Of a DNA stretch of 64,000 bases, positions 7,820 to 17,661 are shown in pieces. Position 1 is the first letter of the stretch. Each line of letters begins with the position of its first letter. The notes beneath the pieces were generated by a model. The model saw only the letters and a list, made by a program, of their open reading frames with translations. It was not told the DNA's origin and ran no database searches. The stretch is from Planctomycetaceae bacterium (lineage in GTDB: Bacteria; Planctomycetota; Planctomycetia; Planctomycetales; Planctomycetaceae), in the NCBI GenBank assembly GCA_002722955.1, contig PBMZ01000080.1, positions 1 through 64,000 on the forward strand, read 5' to 3'. The translations under genes and the position numbers were made by a program.

Positions 7820-10666
7820 TTAGTTGCCTGTGATCCTTGCAGCCATCTCATCCAGAATGATTGGCAAGTACAAGAACCCCGAGTAGTGATCCGTCGCCAT
7901 TCTAACGTGATGCTCGAGTGGTAAGCGGGCTGATTTGGCGAGTGCCAAGGCATTGTCGATTGGGACAACTTGATCGTACTCACCAGAGAACAACCATGTC
8001 TTCTTCGGGCTCAAGCGGTGGGTGATTCGAGTTGGCTCGATGATTTGCGTCATCTGCTGAAGCTTCTCGTCAGTGATTCCCGCTTTCTCCAACTGTTCGC
8101 GGACTTTGGCGGTGTCCTTCTTGCCTCGCTGAATCAAATCGTACAGGTTACCACCGGCAAGCATTACGAAGACGCTGTCATAGGCGTTGTCCAAACTGGC
8201 ACTGGTCGCACACACGAAACCACCCAGGCTTGTGCCTTGCAGCGAGACATGGCTGCTGTCGACAAATGGCAGCGTGGCCACGGCATCACGGGCTCGGCGG
8301 GCATCCGCGATGGCTTGCCGCATTAGCGTCACGATGTCAGCGTTGGCGGGTCGCTTTGCACCTGAGCGTCTCAAGCCGTAATGCGGCAAGTGTAAGAGAA
8401 ACGCGTGCAACCCGTTCTCTCGAAATCCGCGAGCCATCAATCGGCCCACTTGCATGTTGCTGCCGGACTCATGTAGCACGACAACGGATCGCGCCGTCTT
8501 CGCTTTAGCTCCGTCGCGAGCCACGTACCACTCCATGGAAACAGTATCATTCTGGGGCGAGTCGGATTCGATTGGCGAAGGGAAACGCACGATCGCGTCA
8601 CCGTGTTCGGACGCTTTCCACTCGACGCTGACTTGGAAATCTTCGGGCTTCCAGATTAGCCCTTTCAAGCATTCTCGCGCATCGGCGCTGTCATCTTCGG
8701 CGGGGTTCAGTGTGTCGCGAGCTTTTCGCTCAAGGCGCCCGACTGCTGCCGCATCCTCAAGCGGCTCGACCGAGTTCGCAAGCTTCAACCACTTCGCGAA
8801 CACTTTCGGCGATGACAGCGAGATTTTCTCGGCCCACGTCGAAGGTGGAACTTCCAAGGGCGTCGCGTCGGCTTGTCGCAACGGCTTCATTGATTCCAAC
8901 AAAGCGTACAAGTTCAACTTAGTATAAGGTCGCTCGGCCGCCGGCTTTTTGTGAGTTGCGTTGGCGACGTAAAGGTCACCGTCTTCGGGAACGAATAAGA
9001 CGTTGTGCAAATTCGACTCCATCGCTACCGGACGGCTCATCAGCCACTGGCCAAGCTTGGCGTCGAACTGACCGTATCGCTGCTTCACGCGAGCGCGCAG
9101 CGTTTCCAATCGAGAGCCCGCGGACAGCACGACTGCATCATCGATGCCATCACCAAGAAGCGGGTGCCCTTGGCCGGGTTTGACGAATTCCAGCGAAGCG
9201 GGTGTTGCGGCGACACCGACGGCTTGGTTGGTCTTGCCGTCAGCGAAGACATAGTAGTACTCGCACGTTCGCGGGCTCTTCCGCCATAGGTCTTTGACTT
9301 CCTCAAGCGTTTCGCACTCTTCCAGAGTTCGTCTCATCAGAGTCGCCATGGGGACGCCGTCCCATTTCCCTTCGCCTCGACCACCCATCTCGCCCAGCGA
9401 AATCGCGCGAGCATTCATGCCGCTGACACTGCCAATGAAGCCCGCATATCCAACGTTGACGAAAGGAATCTTGCCATCAACGTGAACAACAAAAGTTGTC
9501 GCGGAGTCCTGCAAGCCGATCGTCGTCATATAGTCCAACACTCGGCCATGGTAGAGTTTCCCGTCTTTTGTGGCCTTTCCGAACAAGGCGAAACCAGAGC
9601 AGTGGAACAGTTCAGGAAAGACGTTCAGGATCTCGGCCAGCGACGGTTCCATTTCGAGAGCCGTGGCCATTGCCCGAGTCTCGATCTGATGCCGCTCGGG
9701 GATATGCGGAGCCAGCCGTTTGTGAGCCGCCTGTAAATCGTGACGGAACCAACGCCCCGTGCGAATCGTGTGGACCGTGCCGAATGAATAAAGCACTGAG
9801 TCGATGCAGGCTTGAGCTTCTTGCCGCAACAACAATCCATGTGCCGTACCGATTTGTTCAGGCGTTCCTTGCAACATTACGACACGTTGCCCATCGATCC
9901 AGCGCATCTTGCCGTGGCTGGTCTTGCGGACTTCGTCGCGAGGATTTGTGAGCACGGGCGATGGCGCGAGAATCTCGAATGCTCGCCGCACTCCGCGAGT
10001 CAGTTGCCGTTCCAGCTCGGCCCTTTCGAGTTTCACGACCCTCAGATTTTTGAAGTCACCGATATCATCCGGCACTTCGACATCCTCGGTGATCGACAGC
10101 TTCACGTCAGTGCCTTTCGCGTCAACCACCAACTTTCCGCGCGACGGAAATTGGAACTTGACGCTGCCGCCGCGCCACTGTTTCGATTCCGCTTCGTACT
10201 TCACTTTGGCCAACGATCGCAGCAACGCGGAGACTCCAGCCGGATTGCCGTTTTGCAAGAGTGGCAAATACATCGCGACCGTGGTGCGATTACTGAGCAA
10301 TCGCTGGATGATTCCGTCCGGCGTAAGATGATCGGACTCGTCAACCTTGCCGTGTCCAACGAACACGGTTTGATGTTTGGGCAAGATAAACGCCGTCGCC
10401 GCGTCTCGCCGCAAGAGCCGAATGGCATAGTCTTGATGAGTGACGTCCAAGTCGAAAGAGTCTTTGCCGTAGCGAAGCAGCCGAAAGGAAATCGACTGAG
10501 GGCGACCGTCGATCGGCGTTTCCACTTGCCCCGAAAAGTCGAACTGGTCAAGCCGCCCAGCGAACGCCTTCAGAAACGGCGTCAAACCATCAGCCAGCGG
10601 ATCCGTGGTTTCGGCGAATGCGAGCGTGCTATGAATTGCCAGTGCAAGGAATGCGAGCTGTTTCAT
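7820..10666 (-). CDS. Secreted C45-type peptidase/acyltransferase fused to an alpha/beta hydrolase
   Basis: 948 residues from the ATG at 10666, which gives a clean signal peptide (MKQLAFLALAIHSTLAFAE); the frame is open about 49 codons further upstream. Residues 20-230 form an unassigned LolA-like beta region. About 265-640 matches the acyl-CoA:6-aminopenicillanate acyltransferase/C45 family (Ntn hydrolases), with the likely nucleophile C356 in FHCSGF. The C-terminal third is an alpha/beta hydrolase with S813 (GTSLGG), D898 (GEYD) and H927 (DHYSG). The architecture suggests hydrolysis or acyl transfer on an amide or peptide-like substrate in the periplasm. The substrate is unknown. Confidence 0.82.
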   Translation of the reverse strand: MKQLAFLALAIHSTLAFAETTDPLADGLTPFLKAFAGRLDQFDFSGQVETPIDGRPQSISFRLLRYGKDSFDLDVTHQDYAIRLLRRDAATAFILPKHQTVFVGHGKVDESDHLTPDGIIQRLLSNRTTVAMYLPLLQNGNPAGVSALLRSLAKVKYEAESKQWRGGSVKFQFPSRGKLVVDAKGTDVKLSITEDVEVPDDIGDFKNLRVVKLERAELERQLTRGVRRAFEILAPSPVLTNPRDEVRKTSHGKMRWIDGQRVVMLQGTPEQIGTAHGLLLRQEAQACIDSVLYSFGTVHTIRTGRWFRHDLQAAHKRLAPHIPERHQIETRAMATALEMEPSLAEILNVFPELFHCSGFALFGKATKDGKLYHGRVLDYMTTIGLQDSATTFVVHVDGKIPFVNVGYAGFIGSVSGMNARAISLGEMGGRGEGKWDGVPMATLMRRTLEECETLEEVKDLWRKSPRTCEYYYVFADGKTNQAVGVAATPASLEFVKPGQGHPLLGDGIDDAVVLSAGSRLETLRARVKQRYGQFDAKLGQWLMSRPVAMESNLHNVLFVPEDGDLYVANATHKKPAAERPYTKLNLYALLESMKPLRQADATPLEVPPSTWAEKISLSSPKVFAKWLKLANSVEPLEDAAAVGRLERKARDTLNPAEDDSADARECLKGLIWKPEDFQVSVEWKASEHGDAIVRFPSPIESDSPQNDTVSMEWYVARDGAKAKTARSVVVLHESGSNMQVGRLMARGFRENGLHAFLLHLPHYGLRRSGAKRPANADIVTLMRQAIADARRARDAVATLPFVDSSHVSLQGTSLGGFVCATSASLDNAYDSVFVMLAGGNLYDLIQRGKKDTAKVREQLEKAGITDEKLQQMTQIIEPTRITHRLSPKKTWLFSGEYDQVVPIDNALALAKSARLPLEHHVRMATDHYSGFLYLPIILDEMAARITGN

Positions 10667-10870
10667 GGAACTACCTTGAATGATGGTAGGAGCGATAGAA
10701 GCCGGGCTTATCACTTGGTTTCTAACTGAAACCGTCAAGCCATGCGAACCCGACACGTCAGTTTGATGTTGCGCAAAGCCCCGGTGACTCGACGAATTCC
10801 AGCAAACTAACATAAACTATCAACTTGACATCGTACTAATTTGCAACAACTGTATCGGGATCAATTTTCC

Positions 10871-12091
10871 ATGCGAATTGCTTTAACCACCTTGCTGCTT
10901 TGCCTCATCGCTTCGACTCAATCAACGGCTGCGGACTGGCTGCAATGGCGTGGTCCTAATGGCAACAACGTCGCGGCGTCGGGACAACGTGTGCCCACCA
11001 GTTGGAGTAGCTCTCAGAACGTGGTTTGGAAAACCAATGTTCCTGGGCGAGGCCACTCGTCGCCGATCATTGTTGGCGACTTGATCGTGCTGACTACGGC
11101 GACAGGGCAATCGCAAAGCGTCGTTGCCTTTGACCGAGGATCGGGCGACAAGAAATGGGAAACTCCCATCAGCCAAGGCGGCTTTCCTCGCGTTCATAAC
11201 AAGAACACGCATGCATCCGCGACAGCCTGCAGTGATGGAAAGCAAGTCTACGCGACGTTCAATCATCACGACAAAATCGAAGCGGTCGCGTTGAGCCTTG
11301 CTGGCAAGGTCGCTTGGAAACGAGACGTCGGACGCTTCTCACCACGGCAATATCAATACGGATACGCGGCCTCGCCGACGTTGTACAAAGGCAAACTGAT
11401 CATCTCGGGCGACGCCGACACCGGAGCTTGGATCAAGGCACTGGATACTCGATCAGGACGAGTTGACTGGGAACAAAATCGACCGACCAAATTAAACTGG
11501 GCCTCACCAATCGTCGCGAAGGTGGCCGGTCAAGACCAATTGCTCATCAGCGGCTGCGAGATGATCGCTTCGTATGATCCCGCATCAGGACGACCACTGT
11601 GGAATCAGCGTTGCTTGACCATGGCCACCTGTGGAACGGTAGTTTGGGACAACGATACGGTCTACGCGAGTGGCGGTTATCCGAAGAAGCAAACTGTCGC
11701 AGTCAAAGCGGACGGCTCGCGACAAATCCGTTGGGCCAACGGAGTGAAGTGTTACGAGCAATCCATGCTGATCCACGACGGCCACATCTACGCCCTTGAT
11801 GACGGTGGCGTCGCCTATTGCTGGCACGCCAAGTCGGGGCAAGAAAAATGGCGACAACGGCTCGGCGGTCCAGTCTCGGCATCACCACTCTTGGTGGGAG
11901 ACACGATTTATGCCTCGAACGAACGTGGCACAACCTATGTCTATAAGGCCAATTCGAGCCGGTATCAAGAAGTGAGCCGTAACCAACTTGGCAACTCATC
12001 GTTCGCATCGCCGGTCGTCGTCGACAATCGAATGTACTTGCGAGTCGCCAGCGGACGCCAAGAAGCGTTGTACGCAATCGGCACAAACTAA
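10871..12091 (+). CDS. Secreted PQQ-like beta-propeller protein
   Basis: 406 residues from the ATG at 10871, chosen because it begins a signal peptide (MRIALTTLLLCLIASTQS...ADWLQWRGP). An upstream in-frame start would add 10 non-signal residues. The mature protein opens with WLQWRGPNGNNVA, typical of planctomycete PQQ-binding-like/BamB-like propellers, and contains repeated blades (GxVxWE, SPxVxxG). No catalytic Asp/Cys motif of quinoprotein alcohol dehydrogenases is seen, so a binding or scaffolding role is as likely as enzymatic activity. Divergent from the C45/hydrolase gene, about 204 bp apart. Confidence 0.85.
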   Translation: MRIALTTLLLCLIASTQSTAADWLQWRGPNGNNVAASGQRVPTSWSSSQNVVWKTNVPGRGHSSPIIVGDLIVLTTATGQSQSVVAFDRGSGDKKWETPISQGGFPRVHNKNTHASATACSDGKQVYATFNHHDKIEAVALSLAGKVAWKRDVGRFSPRQYQYGYAASPTLYKGKLIISGDADTGAWIKALDTRSGRVDWEQNRPTKLNWASPIVAKVAGQDQLLISGCEMIASYDPASGRPLWNQRCLTMATCGTVVWDNDTVYASGGYPKKQTVAVKADGSRQIRWANGVKCYEQSMLIHDGHIYALDDGGVAYCWHAKSGQEKWRQRLGGPVSASPLLVGDTIYASNERGTTYVYKANSSRYQEVSRNQLGNSSFASPVVVDNRMYLRVASGRQEALYAIGTN

Positions 12092-12101
12092 GTTTTCGCG
12101 A

Positions 12102-12174
12102 GTTGGAGTCCGGGCTTTAGCCGTCAAATCGACGCTGAGCCGCTGCTATAAGCGTCTAAAGGCTGGACTACAAC
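12102..12174. repeat. Imperfect inverted repeat
   Basis: Arms GTTGgAGTCCgGgCTTTAG (from 12102) and CTAAAGgCtGGACTaCAAC (to 12174) pair with about four mismatches over 22 bp. It lies in the 116-bp gap between convergent genes. It may act as a bidirectional terminator, but there is no strong U-tract. Confidence 0.65.
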
Positions 12175-12207
12175 GATCCGTGCCCCGTGAGGCTACCGTT
12201 ACCGCAT

Positions 12208-13662
12208 TTATGCAAACAACTCATGCTTCACATTTCCGTGCACGTCGGTCAGTCGGAAGTCTCGGCCTTGGTATCGATACGTCAACTTTGTGTGATCCAG
12301 GCCCAATAAATGCAAAATGGTGGCCTGAAGATCGTAGACATGCCAAGGTTCGGTCTCTGGCAAACATCCGAAATCGTTGGTCTTGCCAATAGTTTGTCCG
12401 CCGCGGGCTCCGCCACCAGCAAACCACATGGTGAAGGCTTCGATTTGATGGTCTCTACCGACGGCAACGTTTGGCTTGTCGCTGACCTGAGCCACCGCAC
12501 CGCGTCCTAATTCTCCACCCCATACCACAAGCGTATCATCTAACAATCCGCGCTGAGCAAGATCACGGACCAACGCCGCACTGGCTTGATCAGTCAATCC
12601 GCACTGGCTGGGAAGTCCGGCTTTGATTGCCGAATGATGATCCCAATCTCCGTGAAACAACTGAACGAATCGAACACCTCGCTCGACCAATCGCCGAGCC
12701 AATAAGCAGTTGCGGGCGAACGATGGACGCGCCGCATCATCGATCCCGTATTGCTTAAACGTCCCAGGCGTCTCGGACTTCAAGTCAAGCCACTCGGTCG
12801 CCGCCGACTGCATTCGAAACGCTAACTCATACGAGACAATCCGAGCGGCGATTTCGTCGTCCTTCGTTTGCTCGTACCGAATTCGGTTTAGTGCGTTGAT
12901 GGCATCGACGGATTGGCGTTGCCGCGCCTCTGTAAACCCAGGTGGACTGGCAAGATTCAGAATCGGGTCACCCGAACTTCGCAGTGGCGTGCCTTGGTAC
13001 TTCGACGGCAAGAATCCGTTCCCATAATTGGCCGACTTGGACCGCGGTCTCATGCCGCTTCGCAGCACCATGAATGCTGGCAATTGCTGCGATTCCGAAC
13101 GCAGACCATAGACCACCCAACTGCCAATGCTCGGCCGACCAAACCGGCGCCAGCCTGTATTCAACATCAACTCGGCGAACATGTGGTTCGTGTCGTCAGT
13201 CTTCACAGTTCGCACAAACGACACGTCGTCAACAATCGAAGCGATATGAGGCATCAGTTCCGATACCGTTGCCCCGCATTCGCCGTGTTGCGAGAACTTC
13301 CATGGCGAGCCCATCAGTCGCGGCTGCTTTTCCTGAATCTGCGCAAACGTCAGTTTCTTCTGCAGAGACTCGGGCAAGGTGTCGCCATCGCGGCGGATGA
13401 CTTCGGGCTTGGGATCGAACAAGTCAATCTGGCTTGGCCCGCCAATCATATGCAAAAAGATCACCGACTTGGCTCGCGGCCGGTGATGCGTTTGCATCAC
13501 CGATTCCGCTTCCTCGCCGAAGACACGACCGTCTTGATCAAGCAACGATGCCAGCGCCATCGGCGCAACGCTAAGCCCAGCGCCGCGGCGAAAGAATTGC
13601 CGCCGCGTTTGCTCCAAAGCCAACGCCGAAAGAGGCTCGTTGAGATGTCGTTTCGCTGTCAT
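12208..13662 (-). CDS. DUF1501 domain-containing protein (Tat-exported, sulfatase-like)
   Basis: 484 residues. The N-terminus has a twin-arginine-like motif (TRRQFFRRG) followed by a hydrophobic stretch. The DUF1501 core is recognised by HMIGGPSQIDLFDPKPE, LARRLVERGVRFVQLFHG, VWGGELGRG and the C-terminal LGLDHTKLTYRYQGRDFRLTDVHG. DUF1501 belongs to the alkaline phosphatase/sulfatase superfamily; its substrate is unknown. It overlaps the upstream cytochrome gene by 1 nt (TAATG), so the two are co-translated. This pairing is characteristic of planctomycetes. Confidence 0.95.
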   Translation of the reverse strand: MTAKRHLNEPLSALALEQTRRQFFRRGAGLSVAPMALASLLDQDGRVFGEEAESVMQTHHRPRAKSVIFLHMIGGPSQIDLFDPKPEVIRRDGDTLPESLQKKLTFAQIQEKQPRLMGSPWKFSQHGECGATVSELMPHIASIVDDVSFVRTVKTDDTNHMFAELMLNTGWRRFGRPSIGSWVVYGLRSESQQLPAFMVLRSGMRPRSKSANYGNGFLPSKYQGTPLRSSGDPILNLASPPGFTEARQRQSVDAINALNRIRYEQTKDDEIAARIVSYELAFRMQSAATEWLDLKSETPGTFKQYGIDDAARPSFARNCLLARRLVERGVRFVQLFHGDWDHHSAIKAGLPSQCGLTDQASAALVRDLAQRGLLDDTLVVWGGELGRGAVAQVSDKPNVAVGRDHQIEAFTMWFAGGGARGGQTIGKTNDFGCLPETEPWHVYDLQATILHLLGLDHTKLTYRYQGRDFRLTDVHGNVKHELFA

Positions 13663-15902
13663 TATTCTCGCGTTATGAATTCATCAGTATTCATGATAGC
13701 TCGGCAAATGATGACCCACACAGCGTGTTCAGCCGGTGATTCATGACCGTCGGATATCGCTTCTGCTTGCTTCGGCGAGGTTGCCAATCGTCGACGCTGA
13801 TCAGAAATGACTTTTTTCAAAACAGCAATCTCCCACGAAATCGGATCGCGACCTAAACATCGATGATAGAGAAAGTCCAATCGTTGTCTGTCCGTAGCTG
13901 ACGGCATTGCAACCACAAGCGTCGCCAATTTGCGAGCACACTCCATGAACGTGGGATCGTTCAGAAGCGTCAATGCTTGAACCGGCACGTTCGATCGGCC
14001 GCGGCGAGTACACGCCGTCACCGCGTCCGGTCCATCCAAAAGTGGAAAGTGAGGATGCGGCGTCAGTCGCCAAAACCAAGTATACAAGCCTCGACGGTAT
14101 CGATTTTCGCCTTTGCTTTCGATCCACTTGGCCGGAGTGGCTCGGTTTTCCAACACGCTTTCAGGCTGCCACGGAAAAACGCTCGGCCCGCCCATTTTCT
14201 CAGACAACAAATCACCCGTATACATCCAAACGTCCCGGACGATTTCTCCTTCGAGGCGAAGTCGTCTTTGCCGCGCTAAAAATCGATTGCCTGGGTCGAT
14301 GTCGGAAAGATCACTTCGAGTCACTGATACTTGTCGGTAAGTTGACGACGTTACGATCAGGCGATGCAACGACTTAAAGCTGAGGTGCTTTCGCCGAAAC
14401 TCACGGGCCAGCCAATCCAGCAGCTCCGGATGACTGGGCGGTGGCGTTTGCACGCCGAAGTCATCTTCTGTCGAAACCAGGCCGAGCCCGAAGAAGCGTT
14501 GCCAGATGCGATTCACGGTCACGCGATCTGTCAACGGGTTCTTGTCCGAGACGATCCAGCGAGCCAAGTCCAATCGATTCTTCACCGACCTGGACGGCGA
14601 ACCATCCAACTCGCCCCACCATGATTTCGCGGGCTGCCAATCGAGTTCCGCGGGAAACCCTGGAGCCACCTGCTCACCCGGCTGCGCCGGATCGCCGCGG
14701 AGGAAGATGTGGGTTGGGTGCGCTGTGTACTTCATGATCAACGACGAAGGCGGCTGAACCTTAGTCTTTTCCGTTGGCGGGATCGCTGGTTTGCCCGTCG
14801 CCAAGTCCATCGGCATCATGATTGCGTTGTTGAAGAACCCGTAGAGCCCGTAGAACTCGCGTTGAGTGATGGGATCGGTCTTGTGAGTGTGACACTGCGC
14901 ACAACCGACTGTCAGCCCGAGAAACACCGTGCCCGTCGTGTTGACCTGATAGATGACCGATTCAAAACGTACGCCGGGATCGTACATCGCGTTGCAATGA
15001 AAGCCGGTGGCAATTCGTTGAGCCATCGTCGGAATCGGCAGCAGGTCGCCACCAAGCTGCTCGACAACGAAGCGGTCGAATGGCATATCGCTGTTGAACG
15101 CGTTGATCACGTAATCACGATACGCCCAAGTTTCTCGCGGCATGTCAGCCTCGTACCCGCCGCTGTCAGCATGTCGAGCCAAATCCAACCAGTGCCGTCC
15201 CCAACGTTCGCCGTAATGTGCCGATGCCAACAGCTTGTCGACCAACCGCTCATAAGCGTCCGCAGATTCGTCATTCATGAAGCTTTCAATTTGACGCCAT
15301 GTTGGCGGCAACCCAATCAGATCAAGGTAGAGTCGACGGACCAACGTCCGCGGGCTTGCGGAGGGTGACGGCTTGATTCCTTCGTTCTCGAGCTTCGCCA
15401 ACACGAATCGATCGATCGCGTTGCTACACCAATTGGAATCGGCGACATCGGGGATCGCAGGCGTCTTTATGGACTGAAAGGCCCAGTGATTCGAGGACGA
15501 TGGCCGGCCATCGGGAATGCCTTTGGCGCCTTGATCGATCCAACGCTTAAGCAACTCGACTTCCGCAGGCAACAACCTCGCGCCCTCGGGAGGCATTCGT
15601 ACCTCGGGATCGTTCGAGGCGACGCGAGCGATCATTGCACTTTGTTTACTGTTTCCTGGCTGTATGGCGAGGCCGCTGTCGCCACCAGTTAATGCTCGCT
15701 GACGAACGTCGAGCCGCAAGCCGCCCTCTTGCGATTTTTCTCCGTGACAACGAAAGCAATGCTTTGACAGCAGCGGCGCAATGTGCTTTCGATAATCAAC
15801 TTTTGCTGACGCTGTCGGTGTGTTGCCATCGTCGGCGCGCAGGGCCGCCCAACAAGCCCCCCAGATAGCCAACGACAGATAGATTCGCGTCAAACGAAAC
15901 AT
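13662..15902 (-). CDS. Planctomycete cytochrome C / DUF1549 / DUF1553 protein
   Basis: 746 residues with an N-terminal signal segment. PSCyt1 domain (about 35-120): haem motif CFRCH and the downstream MPPEG methionine region. PSCyt2/DUF1549 (about 150-370): second CAQCH motif. PSD1/DUF1553 (about 440-700): NPLTDRVTVNRIWQRFFG...SHPELLDWLA. It is a membrane- or periplasm-associated dihaem protein, probably an electron carrier or oxidase for its DUF1501 partner. It is somewhat shorter than many family members because of a compact middle section. Confidence 0.95.
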   Translation of the reverse strand: MFRLTRIYLSLAIWGACWAALRADDGNTPTASAKVDYRKHIAPLLSKHCFRCHGEKSQEGGLRLDVRQRALTGGDSGLAIQPGNSKQSAMIARVASNDPEVRMPPEGARLLPAEVELLKRWIDQGAKGIPDGRPSSSNHWAFQSIKTPAIPDVADSNWCSNAIDRFVLAKLENEGIKPSPSASPRTLVRRLYLDLIGLPPTWRQIESFMNDESADAYERLVDKLLASAHYGERWGRHWLDLARHADSGGYEADMPRETWAYRDYVINAFNSDMPFDRFVVEQLGGDLLPIPTMAQRIATGFHCNAMYDPGVRFESVIYQVNTTGTVFLGLTVGCAQCHTHKTDPITQREFYGLYGFFNNAIMMPMDLATGKPAIPPTEKTKVQPPSSLIMKYTAHPTHIFLRGDPAQPGEQVAPGFPAELDWQPAKSWWGELDGSPSRSVKNRLDLARWIVSDKNPLTDRVTVNRIWQRFFGLGLVSTEDDFGVQTPPPSHPELLDWLAREFRRKHLSFKSLHRLIVTSSTYRQVSVTRSDLSDIDPGNRFLARQRRLRLEGEIVRDVWMYTGDLLSEKMGGPSVFPWQPESVLENRATPAKWIESKGENRYRRGLYTWFWRLTPHPHFPLLDGPDAVTACTRRGRSNVPVQALTLLNDPTFMECARKLATLVVAMPSATDRQRLDFLYHRCLGRDPISWEIAVLKKVISDQRRRLATSPKQAEAISDGHESPAEHAVWVIICRAIMNTDEFITRE

Positions 15903-15975
15903 CCAATAATGGTATCAGCGTCTCAATTGATTCGAAAGATGCGATGGGACGGTGCAAGGAGAAGCTCTGAAAGAG

Positions 15976-16002
15976 AGCCCAGCTTTTGGCAAAAGCCGGG
16001 CT
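15976..16002. repeat. Short inverted repeat upstream of glnA
   Basis: AGCCCaGCTTTTG and CAAAAGCcGGGCT form an almost perfect stem with a 1-nt centre, about 140 bp upstream of glnA and 74 bp upstream of the divergent cytochrome gene. It could be a dispersed repeat or a regulatory palindrome. Confidence 0.6.
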
Positions 16003-16141
16003 TCTTACGGGGCCTTGCTTTCGACCACGGGATAAACGATGGGCTTGTCATCTGCAATCTTTCCCCCCAACCCATCAGCGGACTGGAACGTAATTTGCTC
16101 CGTCAATAGGATAGGGATCCCTATTTTCGAAGGATAAGCCA

Positions 16142-17554
16142 ATGACTCCGCGAGAAGTCCTCGCACTTTGCCGCGAACACGAAATCAAGGCCATCGATCT
16201 GCGTTTCATGGATTTCCCTGGAACACAAAAGCATTTTACAATCCCCGTGCATGCTTTGACCGAGGAAAGTTTTGAAGATGGCTTCAGCATCGACGGGTCC
16301 TCGATTCGTGGCTGGCAAGCAATTAACGAGAGCGATATGCAAGTCGTCCCGCAGGCGGATACGGCTTTCGTTGATCCGTTCATGCACAATACTTTGGCAA
16401 TGACGTGTAACATTCAGGATCCGATCACTCACGAAGACTACGCGCGAGACCCTCGAAATGTGGCTCGCAAAGCGGAAGCTTATATGAGGCAGACGGGGAT
16501 CGCCGATGAAGCTCAGTTCGGACCGGAAGCCGAATTCTTCATGTTCGACGACGTCAGCTTCGAATTGAACGAGCGAGAGGCTTCTTACCGTATCGACAGC
16601 ATCGAGGGACAATGGAATCGCGGTGTGAGCAACGGTGCCGCGAACTCGGGCTACAAAGTTCGCTACAAGGAAGGCTACTTTTCCGTGCCTCCGGCGGACA
16701 CACTGCAAGACATCCGCACGGAAATCATGCTCACATTGATCGACTGTGGCATCGATGTCGAAGCTCAGCATCACGAGGTCGCGTCAGGCGGACAATGTGA
16801 AGTCGCCATGAAGTACGCTCCACTGGTCGCGATGGCCGATCATTTGGTGCGATACAAATACATCGTCAAGAACGTGGCGGCTCGGCATCAAAAGAGTGCC
16901 ACGTTTATGCCCAAACCGATCTGGAACGACAACGGATCGGGCATGCACATGCATTGCTCTTTGTGGAACGGCGGCGAACCTCTGTTCTCCGGTGGCGGCT
17001 ATGGTGGATTGAGCGATCTGGCGATGTTCGCCGTGGGTGGGATTCTGAAGCACGCTGCAGCCCTGCTCGCATTTTGCTGCTCGACCACGAACAGCTACAA
17101 ACGATTGATTCCCGGTTTCGAGGCACCGATCAATTTAACTTACAGCTATCGCAACCGATCCGCAGCCATCCGCATTCCCGTTCATAGCCCGAGCCCGAAG
17201 AATAAACGCATCGAGTTTCGTTGCCCCGACTCTTCATCAAACCCGTACTTGGCAATGTCAGCGGTCTTGATGGCGATGCTTGACGGAATCCAAAACAAGA
17301 TTCATCCTGGCCGGCCGCTGGATAAAGACATCTACGATTTGGAGGCCGAGGAGCTTGCCGAAGTCGAGAAAACACCGAAGTCGCTGGCTGACGCATTGCA
17401 GTCGCTGCGCGATGATCACGACTTCCTACTCCGAGGCGACGTCTTCACCGAAGACGTGATCGATACCTGGATTTGGTACAAGACAACTCACGAAGTCGAT
17501 GCGTTAAGAGAGCGACCGCATCCGTTAGAGTTCGCGCTGTACTATGACATTTAG
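16142..17554 (+). CDS. glnA: Glutamine synthetase, type I
   Basis: 470 residues, the length of GSI-beta enzymes. Visible motifs: FSIDGSSIRGW (N-terminal beta-grasp), the EAEFFMFD and VEAQHHEVASGGQCEV metal/ATP-binding region, MHMHCSLW, and NRSAAIRIP plus RIEFRCPDSSSNPYLA at the active site. Y398 in DIYDLEAEE aligns with the adenylylated tyrosine loop (E. coli Tyr397 context), so GlnE-type control is possible. It converts glutamate, ammonia and ATP to glutamine. RBS AAGGA lies about 9 nt before the ATG. Transcribed alone. Confidence 0.98.
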   Translation: MTPREVLALCREHEIKAIDLRFMDFPGTQKHFTIPVHALTEESFEDGFSIDGSSIRGWQAINESDMQVVPQADTAFVDPFMHNTLAMTCNIQDPITHEDYARDPRNVARKAEAYMRQTGIADEAQFGPEAEFFMFDDVSFELNEREASYRIDSIEGQWNRGVSNGAANSGYKVRYKEGYFSVPPADTLQDIRTEIMLTLIDCGIDVEAQHHEVASGGQCEVAMKYAPLVAMADHLVRYKYIVKNVAARHQKSATFMPKPIWNDNGSGMHMHCSLWNGGEPLFSGGGYGGLSDLAMFAVGGILKHAAALLAFCCSTTNSYKRLIPGFEAPINLTYSYRNRSAAIRIPVHSPSPKNKRIEFRCPDSSSNPYLAMSAVLMAMLDGIQNKIHPGRPLDKDIYDLEAEELAEVEKTPKSLADALQSLRDDHDFLLRGDVFTEDVIDTWIWYKTTHEVDALRERPHPLEFALYYDI

Positions 17555-17557
17555 TAG

Positions 17558-17579
17558 CCATCACTCTCCGAGTGATGAG
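17558..17579. repeat. Hairpin repeat, copy 1 (after glnA stop)
   Basis: CCATCACTCTCCGAGTGATGAG starts 4 nt after the glnA stop codon. It is self-complementary (8-bp stem CATCACTC/GAGTGATG, 3-nt loop) and is exactly the reverse complement of the copy at 17674-17695. The two can form either two small hairpins or one long stem. Confidence 0.85.
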
Positions 17580-17661
17580 CCTGTCTGTGACAGTATCGAG
17601 CTGTCGGATAAGAGTTGCCCCTCGGACTTGCCCAAAGTTGACTTCAAGAGCAAGGCACCAC

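Noticed and set aside
9812-10729. 305-codon open frame antisense to the C45/hydrolase gene
   Set aside because: The opposite strand encodes a clear signal peptide and hydrolase domains; this frame shows no motif.
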